Origin: Flavobacteriaceae bacterium
GTDB taxonomy: Bacteria > Bacteroidota > Bacteroidia > Flavobacteriales > Flavobacteriaceae
Assembly: GCA_014075215.1 (NCBI GenBank)
Contig: CP046177.1
Span: 558,001 to 622,000 of the forward strand
Reading direction: 5' to 3'
Length of the DNA stretch: 64,000 bases
A program made the translations under genes and the position numbers. Positions 37,158-44,310 of this stretch are shown here, in pieces; within the stretch, counting starts at the first letter, position 1, and each line of letters starts with the position of its first letter. The notes under the pieces were generated by a model. The model worked only from the letters and a program-made list of their open reading frames with translations. It had not been told where the DNA came from and ran no database searches.

Positions 37158-38025
37158 ATTAGTAAAAATAATATCTCAACTTTTACTTGTTTTTATCATA
37201 GAATACGGGGAGATAAATCGTCAGCTTTTTAAAATGAGACAAGCGATAGCGCGTTCAGCAGGGGAACTACATAGTTTGTTGTAAGTTCTTTAGCTTCTGA
37301 TATCTAAACTGTTTTCCGTACTGATTTTAAAAACTGTAAACTCATTTTAGGATTGATTTTGAACTGTAAATCTATTTTAGGATTTAACTAAAAAAACGGT
37401 AAACTTTTTGTAGGATAATAGCCCACTATGTATTTCCCTTTTTTTACTGGTACCGCACTGTTTGTAGAGGCCAACGCCGATTGAGTGTTCTGCGTTGTAC
37501 GCAAAACCAGCGCAGCGAAAGCGCAGCGCCAAAGCCGACGTGGACACAGGGGCTGTGAACGATTAAGTGAGCAGCGTGGACACGCCACAAGCATTTTTTT
37601 GTTCCTTGATTTAAAAAATAAAAAACTCCTTTTAAAAAAAAATGCGCAGTAGGCTTTGGCACCAGCGGCTGCGCCAGATAAGCAGCGGTGGATTTTTGTA
37701 GGCGACCCATGAGCCGTTAACAAAAATACAGAGGAGCTGCAGGTGAGCGGAGCAGAAGTAAGGAGGCAGCAGCTTTTTTTTGACCAAAAGGAACGCCCGC
37801 AGGGACCCTTTTTGGCCAAACAAAAGTGCTGCACAGAGGGGCGTAGCGAACACCTTTGATTCCGCTATAGTTTGTTTCAAGTTTGAGGAGTTTCAAGTTT
37901 TGGATATTGCTAAATCACCCACTAGAAGCTTTGTACTATCCATTTTTCTTATACCACTATAAGAAAAATTGATAATAAAAGGTGCGGATTTTGGAACCTT
38001 GAACACCTTGAATTTTGAGCTGTAT
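37158..38025. other. 868-bp non-coding stretch with iteron-like repeats and a GC-rich block
   Basis: No supported gene; the overlapping minus-strand frames at 37388-37880 shadow one another and lack motifs. Contents are three direct repeats (37333-37417), a GC-rich block (about 37430-37900, rich in GCAGCG/GCGCAGC words), and a perfect 11-bp stem TTTTTCTTATA / TATAAGAAAAA (37943-37968). The stem is a likely bidirectional terminator. The block lies between IS110 and an integrase remnant, so it may be a fragment of an integrative element. Confidence 0.5.
37333..37417. repeat. Three 22-bp iteron-like direct repeats
   Basis: Copies start at 37333, 37363 and 37396 with the form AC(T/G)GTAAAnnnnTT(T/G)TAGGAT(T/A). 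Phasing of 30 and 33 bp is close to three helical turns, so a protein could bind them on one face. They may be operators, integrase arm sites or replication iterons; nothing here decides between them. Confidence 0.55.
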
Positions 38026-38180
38026 TTAACCTAGCGGGTGGAACTTTTGGATGGCCTTGTGTAAATTCTCTAAATTGTCTTGCTGATATCTTTCGGTAGA
38101 ACCTATGTATTTATGACCACACATCTGTTGTACTTCTCTGATATTGTATTTACCGAGCCGAATGGACTTGCTACATTTAG
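38026..38180 (-). pseudogene. Tyrosine recombinase (integrase) C-terminal remnant
   Basis: 51 codons reading SIRLGKYNIREVQQMCGHKY then IGSTERYQQDNLENL and FHPLG, stop at 38026. It has box II hallmarks: GHKYIGSTERY with the catalytic His and the nucleophile Tyr. The N-terminal and core-binding parts are missing, cut by the IS3 element at 38181. The DNA beyond the IS is not integrase, so a rearrangement followed. A relic of an integrative element. Confidence 0.8.
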
Positions 38181-38225
38181 AGTGACAAAGAGTTAAGCTA
38201 ATTTTATCTAAAATAACTTAACCAT

Positions 38226-38525
38226 ATGAAACGAAGAAAATACAGTAAAGAGTTTAAAATTAAAGCAGTAGAATTAAGCAATGTACGAGGTAACACAAAG
38301 CAGATTGCCATGGAATTGGGAATCAGTGCAGATCTTATTTACAGATGGCGTAGAGAATTAGAACAGCGTCCTGATTTAGCTTTTAGCGGTAATGGCGTCA
38401 AACAACTCACAGAAGATCAGAAAGAGTTAGAGCGATTACGTAAACAGCTCAAGGATGTTACCATGGAGCGGGATATCTTAAAAAATGCCGTGAGCATCTT
38501 CTCCAAGAGCGATCGGAAGTATTGA
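38226..38525 (+). CDS. IS3-family transposase OrfA
   Basis: 99 residues with an HTH (KEFKIKAVELSNVRGNTKQIAMELGISADLIYRWRREL is positions ~7-45) and a leucine-zipper-like helix (LERLRKQLKDVTMERDILK). The slippery heptamer A AAA AAT at 38480-38486 precedes a -1 frame that stays open into OrfB, the usual way IS3 elements make the OrfAB transposase. Confidence 0.9.
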   Translation: MKRRKYSKEFKIKAVELSNVRGNTKQIAMELGISADLIYRWRRELEQRPDLAFSGNGVKQLTEDQKELERLRKQLKDVTMERDILKNAVSIFSKSDRKY

Positions 38526-39391
38526 AATTTATCAAAGATTACAGTAGAGAATATCCGGTTGGGAAGATGTGTAAAATTTTTAAAATTAGTAGAAACAGTT
38601 ATTACAGGAGTAAGAATTATGTTCCATCAGATAGAGATGGAAAAAATCGTATGCTACTCTCTGAGATTCACCGTATCTGTGAGCGAAGTAAATCTACTTA
38701 TGGAAGTCCTAGAATTACAGAGGAACTCAAAGCTAAAGGGTTTAAAGTATCTAGGTCTAGGGTAGCACGATTGATGAAAAAACACGGGATTAAAGCAGTT
38801 CGTAAAAAGAAATTTGTTGTCACGACAGATTCTAAGCATCAATATCCAGTAGCTGATAATGTATTGGATAGAGATTTTAAAGCTACCGCTGCTGCACAGA
38901 AATGGGTTTCTGATATTACCTATTTAAAGACTGCACAAGGATGGCTGTACTTAACGGTAATTATTGACCTGTTTGATCGTAAAGTCATTGGTTGGTCTTT
39001 GAGCAATGGACTCAAAGCAAGACAAACTATCATTGCTGCATGGAGAATGGCTGTAAACAACAGAATGCCTTGTGAAGGTATGATTTTTCATTCTGATCGA
39101 GGTGTACAATACGCATCTCATGCGTTTGTTAATATCCTTAAAAGTTATCATGTAACACCCAGTATGAGTAGAAAAGGAAACTGTTGGGATAATGCAGTAG
39201 CTGAATCTTTTTTTAAAACAATCAAAACAGAACTAATGATAGACAATAAGTTTATATCCAACAAAAGTCTTCAAATTAAAGTCTTTGAATACATAGAAAC
39301 TTGGTACAACAGATACAGAAGACATTCTGCTCTTGGTTACAAAAATATCATCGAATTTGAAAAATTATATCAAATCAAAAATGTAGCTTAA
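38522..39391 (+). CDS. IS3-family transposase OrfB (DDE integrase core)
   Basis: 289 residues. HTH_21 region (YGSPRITEELKAKGFKVSRSRVARLM is ~60-85) precedes an rve core with Asp in WVSDITYLKT, Asp in IFHSDRGVQY and Glu in WDNAVAESFFKTIKTE. The nominal TTG start overlaps the OrfA stop by 4 bp; productive expression is expected from -1 frameshifting. Confidence 0.92.
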   Translation: MKFIKDYSREYPVGKMCKIFKISRNSYYRSKNYVPSDRDGKNRMLLSEIHRICERSKSTYGSPRITEELKAKGFKVSRSRVARLMKKHGIKAVRKKKFVVTTDSKHQYPVADNVLDRDFKATAAAQKWVSDITYLKTAQGWLYLTVIIDLFDRKVIGWSLSNGLKARQTIIAAWRMAVNNRMPCEGMIFHSDRGVQYASHAFVNILKSYHVTPSMSRKGNCWDNAVAESFFKTIKTELMIDNKFISNKSLQIKVFEYIETWYNRYRRHSALGYKNIIEFEKLYQIKNVA

Positions 39392-39404
39392 CTTTTTGTA
39401 CCAT

Positions 39405-40131
39405 TTTTTGTTGCATATCCAATCCTCACCAGAAGAAATCAAAGCAGCATTTCGCAAGCAGGTAGTAAAATGGCATCCTGATAAGAATCCTAATAATCCG
39501 CAAGCAGAGGAACGGACTAAGCAACTCATTCAAGCGTATGAGTTTTTGTCTGGAGAGGACGCTCAATCCGCATTTGAAGGGTTGGGCCAAGACGAATACT
39601 ATTGGGTGGATGTAAGCCGTAGCCACAAATTTGAGGTTGGCGGATTCACCTTCGAGATGAATTTTTCTTTAGGCTCCGGAGAAGATTGGATATATGGTGC
39701 AGGAATTTCAGATGACGCTTCGAGAATTTACTTGGGTTGTTACTCAGGGAAAACCTATCAGGTCAACCAAAGCGGAAACACTGAAAAAAATATACATCAT
39801 CCCAGAAGACAAGAAGGGGGATTATGGCACAACCAACCCCATTTCACTTGTAACAGAACATAATGATAGACAATACATATTGACCCATTGGTTCTTGTAC
39901 ATTCTTAAAGAGGATAAGACCATTAACTATTTGAAAAATGAAAACGGTAGCTATAAATGGTTCGACAATGGATTCATCCTTCAGCAAAAGAAACAGATTA
40001 CTCTTTTCGACAAGGATGGAAATTCCCAGGGTTCAGTATCATTCAAATCACCAATCAAACATGTATGTTTCAAAGACAACATATTCTTGGTGGAAACAAC
40101 TACAAAGTCTTTCTCTTTTATACTTAAATGA
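39405..40131 (+). pseudogene. J-domain protein, N-terminally truncated by IS3 and frameshifted
   Basis: Starts in mid J-domain (LLHIQSSPEEIKAAFRKQVVKWHPDKNP with the HPD motif; first helix lost to the IS). A beta-rich region follows (WVDVSRSHKFEVGGFTFEM, GAGISDDASRIYLGC). The frame breaks at an A7 tract near 39787 (six A's would continue it) and resumes KIYIIPEDKKGDYGTTNPISLV to FSFILK. The rest may be a WD-like beta-propeller. J-domains stimulate DnaK; this copy is unlikely to be functional. Confidence 0.75.
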
Positions 40132-40150
40132 GGGTGAAATTGAATAATTA

Positions 40151-40230
40151 AAAACGTTTGCCAACAAAGGCTAAAAAATCATAGCCACCCTGCGGGATGG
40201 CAACGCTTTTTAGCCAGACCGTTGTGTTTC
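40151..40230 (+). repeat. Bulged palindrome A (attC-like), 80 bp
   Basis: Outer arms: CAACAAAGGCTAAAAA versus the reverse of TTTTTAGCCAGACCGTTG, that is a shared CAAC and GGCTAAAAA separated by unequal spacers. Inner hairpin GCCACCC-TGC-GGGATGGC. The same layout recurs at 43715-43796 and 50835-50975. A second bulged palindrome (TTTTAGC..GGTTTTT / AAAAACC..GCTAAAA) follows at 40250-40313. Confidence 0.7.
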
Positions 40231-40386
40231 ATAATGAATCAGTCGCATATTTTAGCACTTTCGGTTTTTGCCAACGCTAAATTCCAACGCTCTAAAAACC
40301 AAAAGAGCTAAAATTCCCCAACGCTCGAATCAAAATGAGAACAATTGACCGTTGTACAATAGTCTACATAATTTCATCTTTGCGAG

Positions 40387-40608
40387 ATGAATTTGCAAAG
40401 AAAATTTGGACTTGTATTAAAAGAACTTCGACTTGAAAAAGGACTTTCTCAAGAGTCTTTAGCCAACCAATCTGATATTGACCGAACTTACATAAGCGAT
40501 ATAGAAAAAGGAGAGCGAAATATATCTCTAAAAATAATTGAACGACTTGCTGAAACACTACAAATTTCTCTTTCAGAACTTTTTAAAAAAATAGAGGAAT
40601 ATGAGTGA
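40387..40608 (+). CDS. XRE-family regulator, restriction-modification controller type
   Basis: 73 residues, nearly all HTH: LVLKELRLEKGLSQESLA, DRTYISDIEKGERNISL, AETLQISLSELFKKIEEYE. Size and placement match C-proteins that time R-M expression. It overlaps the endonuclease gene by 8 bp, so both are co-transcribed; the likely operator lies before the methylase gene (41572-41594). Confidence 0.88.
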   Translation: MNLQRKFGLVLKELRLEKGLSQESLANQSDIDRTYISDIEKGERNISLKIIERLAETLQISLSELFKKIEEYE

Positions 40609-41536
40609 AATTACAGATTACTTATTAAGAAAATATGGTGTAACTGAAGATGTCTTTTTTAACGCTTTAAGATTAAGCCCTAACGCTGAAGGTTACGTTA
40701 ACGGTTCAATAACAGAATTACTACTTAAACAACGACTAGAAGCAAGAGGCTTTGAAGTACACAGAATAAAAGAAAAATGGGAAGGTGCAAAACACGCAAA
40801 TCATCACGGAGATTTCTACTTTAAAAGAGAGAACGAGCCTTGGTTTGTTCTTGAAAGTAAAGGTGTAAAATCAAACTCTGAAAAGTGGCATAAACTATAT
40901 AATTATGACAAGTTATTAAGTTTTCTGTCCAACCATAGTGATAAGATTAATTGGATTAATGAAAACTCACCTGCTGAACAGCAAATAAAAGAATGGGTTG
41001 ATAATGAACTTCCGAATTTCCAAGATGAATACTCATTAACAATATATGACTTTGAGGAAATAAAAAAATACTTGAATAGATATGAAGGTAGAGATTTACC
41101 AAATACTGGAAAAGCAGAAATTATTAACGAATTAAGGAATTTGACTAGAGAAGAAATATCTGCTCAAATTGATGAGAGATTATCGTATGTTATGCAAAAG
41201 GTTAAAGTTTTGGAGACACATTTTGTTTCAGGAACATCTGGTGCAAATCATAGAACTCAAGCTACACCAAGAATAGATGAGTTTAACCTTATTTCAATTG
41301 ATATTTTTTTGAGATACACGCAACACGAATTTGTTTTTGCAAATCCTACAGATTTAGAACCTTCTAATTCCGACAACAATCATCTACAACAAAATTATAT
41401 AATGGGATTTGTTTTTAATGATGACGAATTAAGTCTATCTGAAGAATGGCATAGAAATTTCAACTTGGCTTATGAAACTTTAGATGATGAAGATGCCATT
41501 TCCGCAACAGATATGCAAATAGATAATCGTAATTAA
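40601..41536 (+). CDS. Predicted restriction endonuclease, PD-(D/E)XK type
   Basis: 311 residues. A PD-(D/E)XK-like core near residues 70-95: HHGDFYFKRENEPWFVLESKG has the Asp and the E-x-K pair with the usual spacing. The remainder (LSYVMQKVKVLETHFVSG, FVFANPTDLEPSNSDNNHLQQNYIMG) matches uncharacterised endonucleases beside DNA methylases. No recognition specificity can be read. Placed between a C-protein and a methylase/specificity fusion, so it is the cleaving subunit of that system. Confidence 0.7.
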   Translation: MSEITDYLLRKYGVTEDVFFNALRLSPNAEGYVNGSITELLLKQRLEARGFEVHRIKEKWEGAKHANHHGDFYFKRENEPWFVLESKGVKSNSEKWHKLYNYDKLLSFLSNHSDKINWINENSPAEQQIKEWVDNELPNFQDEYSLTIYDFEEIKKYLNRYEGRDLPNTGKAEIINELRNLTREEISAQIDERLSYVMQKVKVLETHFVSGTSGANHRTQATPRIDEFNLISIDIFLRYTQHEFVFANPTDLEPSNSDNNHLQQNYIMGFVFNDDELSLSEEWHRNFNLAYETLDDEDAISATDMQIDNRN

Positions 41537-41571
41537 AATATCGTAATATTTTTTTAAACACGCATTTGTGA

Positions 41572-41594
41572 TTACATTTGTCACAAATGTGTAA
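41572..41594. promoter_or_regulatory. Operator palindrome before the methylase gene
   Basis: ACATTTGT-C-ACAAATGT (41574-41590) is a perfect 8-bp inverted repeat, extended by TTAC..GTAA, 4 bp before the methylase ATG. Additional CATTTGTG/CACAAATG words overlap it at 41563-41591. A binding site for the C-protein at 40387 is the natural reading. The similar TTACATTTG word at the type III controller suggests related regulators. Confidence 0.6.
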
Positions 41595-41597
41595 CCC

Positions 41598-43601
41598 ATG
41601 GAGTTAAATTTAGATTTTGAACTAACCAAGACCGATAAATTATTAAGAAAGTTTGAAGAAATTCATAACTTCATTTATGCTAATGATGGACTTTCAACTC
41701 AACAAACTTTAGAAGAATTTATAAAAATCCTCTTTATAAAAGTTATTGACGAAAAAAAGAAAGAAAAGAAATTTTATATTGACAATACAGAATTTGAAAA
41801 AATAAAAAGTTCTAAAAAATCAGAACAACTACTTCAACGAATTAACAATCTGTTTTCTACTACAATTCAAGAATATTCAGACTTGTTTGACAAAGGAGAT
41901 AGAATAAAATTGAGCCCTTTATCTTTAGCAAACACAATTAATAAGTTACAAGATTTTTCCTTAATCAATTCCTCAAATGATGCTAAAGGATTAGCATTTC
42001 AAAAATTCTTTTCTCATCAAGAAAAAGATGGTAGAGGTCAGTTTTTTACACCAGAACCAATAATAGATTTCTGTGTAAGTATAATTCAACCAAAACCTAA
42101 CGAAACAATAATTGACCCAGCTTGTGGAAGTGGTGGTTTTTTAAATTCTTCCTTTAATTATATCATAAAAAACAATAAAAAGGTTAACGTAGAAAAAGTC
42201 GTTTCCGAGAATCTTTACGGTTTAGATATTAATAAAAGTATTGCAAGAATTGCAAAAATGAAACTGCTTCTTGAAGCAAATGTTGAAACAAATGTAAAAT
42301 GTATCAACTCATTAACAGATTATGATGAAGTTTTATTAAAGGTAAAAGTAGATAACGCATCTAAAGGCTTTGATATTGTTTTAACAAATCCACCATTTGG
42401 AACAGCAGGGAAAATATCTGATAAAAAAATCCTTGCTTCTTTTGATTTAAGCTATAAATGGAAAAAAGTAAATGACAACGAATTTATTAAAACCAATAAA
42501 CTTCATACAGGACAGGTTGCTGAAATATTATTTATTGAAAGGTGTATTGACTTGTTAAAAGAAGGTGGTAGAATGGGAATTGTTTTACCAAACGGTCATT
42601 TTGAAAATCCTTCTTTAGAATATTTAAGGTTTTACATTAAACAGAGAACTAAAATTTTAGGTATTGTTAACTTACCACAAGAAACCTTTATACCTTATGG
42701 AACTGGTGTTAAAACTTCACTTTTATTCGTTCAAAAAGACACATCAAATTTAGATAGAGAATATCCTTTGTTTTTCAGTCAAATACGTAAAATAGGTTAT
42801 CAAGGTAATAAAAACGGTAGCCCCATTTATCAAAAAGATGAATATGGTAATATATTACGTGATGACAATAAAAACCCAATACTTGATGAAGATTTAACTA
42901 CTGTAATTGAAGATTACAAAAAATTCCATTCTTCAAAGAATATTGAAACCAAAAACTCGTACTCAATAAAGTACAATGAATTAAATGGTCGTTTTGATTA
43001 TGATTATTATTCACCAAAAAACAGAAAACTAATTGAACTTATAGAAAAAAACAATGCTGTTCGTCTATCTGATGTTGTAGAAGTAGTCAAAACAAAGAGC
43101 AAGAAATTAGCGAACAAAAATTCGACAGTTGAATATGTAGAATTATCTGATGTTAACACACCTTCTTTAGAAATCATAAATTCAACAGAAATGTTAGTAT
43201 ATGAATTACCAAGTAGAGCATCTTATGAAATTAAGAAAGGGGACATTATAACTGCAATTGCTGGAAATTCCATAGGTTCAAGAAAACACGCAACCGCTTT
43301 AGTTAACTCTGAATTTGATGGTGCAATTTGCACTAATGGATTTAGAGTTTTACGCAATTTTAAAATAGACCCTTATTATTTACTTTACTATTTAAAGTCC
43401 GAATATTTTCTTAATCAAATCTCAATGTTAAGGACTGGAGCTGCAATTCCGAATATTTCTGATAACGATTTTAAGAATTTATTAATTAGCGTACCAAGTG
43501 AAAAAACTACTAAGGAAATAAGCAAAAAAGTGAAAATCTCGTTTGAATTAAGAGAAAAATCAAAAAGCGAGCTGAATAGCATTGAATATGAATTAGCATA
43601 A
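41598..43601 (+). CDS. N6-adenine DNA methylase fused to a specificity (HsdS-like) domain
   Basis: 667 residues. Helical N-terminal part (HsdM-like), then FFTPEPIIDFCVSII, SAM motif IIDPACGSGGFLNSSF and the catalytic NPPFGTAGK (NPPF), followed by GGRMGIVLPNGHFENP. From about residue 480 a target-recognition domain follows (VRLSDVVEVVKTKSKK, ITAIAGNSIGS, RTGAAIPNISDNDFKNLLISVP, then a conserved helix). A single-chain M-S arrangement, like BcgI-type or type IIG-related systems. One TRD is expected to give a half-site, so it may act as a dimer. Confidence 0.88.
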   Translation: MELNLDFELTKTDKLLRKFEEIHNFIYANDGLSTQQTLEEFIKILFIKVIDEKKKEKKFYIDNTEFEKIKSSKKSEQLLQRINNLFSTTIQEYSDLFDKGDRIKLSPLSLANTINKLQDFSLINSSNDAKGLAFQKFFSHQEKDGRGQFFTPEPIIDFCVSIIQPKPNETIIDPACGSGGFLNSSFNYIIKNNKKVNVEKVVSENLYGLDINKSIARIAKMKLLLEANVETNVKCINSLTDYDEVLLKVKVDNASKGFDIVLTNPPFGTAGKISDKKILASFDLSYKWKKVNDNEFIKTNKLHTGQVAEILFIERCIDLLKEGGRMGIVLPNGHFENPSLEYLRFYIKQRTKILGIVNLPQETFIPYGTGVKTSLLFVQKDTSNLDREYPLFFSQIRKIGYQGNKNGSPIYQKDEYGNILRDDNKNPILDEDLTTVIEDYKKFHSSKNIETKNSYSIKYNELNGRFDYDYYSPKNRKLIELIEKNNAVRLSDVVEVVKTKSKKLANKNSTVEYVELSDVNTPSLEIINSTEMLVYELPSRASYEIKKGDIITAIAGNSIGSRKHATALVNSEFDGAICTNGFRVLRNFKIDPYYLLYYLKSEYFLNQISMLRTGAAIPNISDNDFKNLLISVPSEKTTKEISKKVKISFELREKSKSELNSIEYELA

Positions 43602-43714
43602 GCCAACGCTAAAAGCCATACACATTTGCAATTCGCTTCAGCCAACGCACAATCCAAAAATTGCAAAAGAGTATGTCTTTGCCAACGCTGACTGACAAGC
43701 GAAGTGAATAAAAT

Positions 43715-43796
43715 AAAAACGGCATACAACAAGGTATATAGTGCATAGCCACCCTTCGGGATGGCTACGACACCATATACAGACCGTTGTGTTTCA
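43715..43796 (+). repeat. Bulged palindrome B (attC-like), whose first 27 bp recurs inverted at 49074
   Basis: Layout CAAC-AA-G-GTATAT ... GTATAT-..-GTTG with an inner hairpin GCCACCC-TTCG-GGATGGC, and the same CCGTTGTGTTTCAT end as palindrome A. Bases 43715-43741 (27 bp) are an exact inverted copy of 49074-49100. It stands before the type III R-M genes. Confidence 0.75.
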
Positions 43797-43941
43797 TTAA
43801 AAAACAGCCGCACAAATAGCACATTTGGTTTTTGCTACACACAAGCCAACCCTAAAAAACCAAAAGAGCTATTTTTCCCCACCGCTCACAGACTGTTGAT
43901 AAGTTTGAAAAGATAAATCATTGAAAATCCAAAAAGACTGA

Positions 43942-43970
43942 TTACATTTGACATTAATTGTCAAGTGTAA
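43942..43970. promoter_or_regulatory. 29-bp operator palindrome before the type III controller
   Basis: TTACATTTGACA ... TGTCAAGTGTAA, 12-bp arms with one mismatch, 5-bp centre, 22 bp before the ATG at 43993. A likely autoregulatory site for the XRE protein. It shares the word TTACATTTG with the operator at 41572. Confidence 0.65.
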
Positions 43971-43992
43971 TTAATCAAGTGATATTTCACAA

Positions 43993-44310
43993 ATGAAAGA
44001 AAACAAATCAATAGGCGAAATACTCCGAGAAAACAGAGAAAAAAAAGGACTGTTTTTACGACACGTATCTGCCAAACTCGATATTGATACTGCAATACTC
44101 AGTAAAATAGAAAGAAGCGAACGAAAAGCTACAAAAGAACAAATCTTAAAGTTTGCCGAAATATTGGATTTAGACAAAGACACCCTACTGATTCAGTATC
44201 TGAGCGAAAAAATACTTTACGAAATAAAGGATGAGGCACTTGGAAGCAAAGCCCTAAAAGTTGCCGAGCAGAAAATGAAATACATCAACAAAAATACAAG
44301 CGGAAACTGA
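43993..44310 (+). CDS. XRE-family regulator of the type III R-M operon
   Basis: 105 residues: HTH GEILRENREKKGLFLRHVSAK, DIDTAILSKIERSERKA, then a linker helix LSEKILYEIKDEALGSKA. Its stop overlaps the ATG of res (TGATG), giving translational coupling. A dedicated regulator at the head of a type III R-M operon is notable, as classical loci usually start with mod. Confidence 0.88.
   Translation: MKENKSIGEILRENREKKGLFLRHVSAKLDIDTAILSKIERSERKATKEQILKFAEILDLDKDTLLIQYLSEKILYEIKDEALGSKALKVAEQKMKYINKNTSGN

Larger units (their letters stand above)
38181..39403 (+). mobile_element. IS3-family insertion sequence
   Basis: Ends share ACAAA(G/A)AGTTAAGCTA (left, to 38200; right, reverse of TAGCTTAACTTTTTGTACCA at 39384-39403). 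No matching flanking duplication: the left flank is an integrase, the right flank a J-domain gene. Confidence 0.75.
43602..43992. other. 391-bp intergenic region with repeated palindromes
   Basis: No gene. Holds the GCCAACGCT word at several positions, a bulged palindrome (CATAC..TTGCAATT / AATTGCAA..GTATG, about 43613-43672), palindrome B (43715-43796), and a third (AAATAGC..GGTTTTT / AAAAACC..GCTATTT, 43814-43875). The controller operator is at 43942-43970. Confidence 0.6.

Noticed and set aside
37388..37880. Overlapping minus-strand reading frames in the GC-rich block
   Set aside because: Three frames overlap in the same block, with low-complexity residues and no domain; better read as non-coding DNA.
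40151..43796. CRISPR array from the repeated GCCACCC..GGGATGGC and GCCAACGCT words
   Set aside because: Copies are few, irregularly spaced and palindromic with variable centres; no spacer pattern or cas genes.
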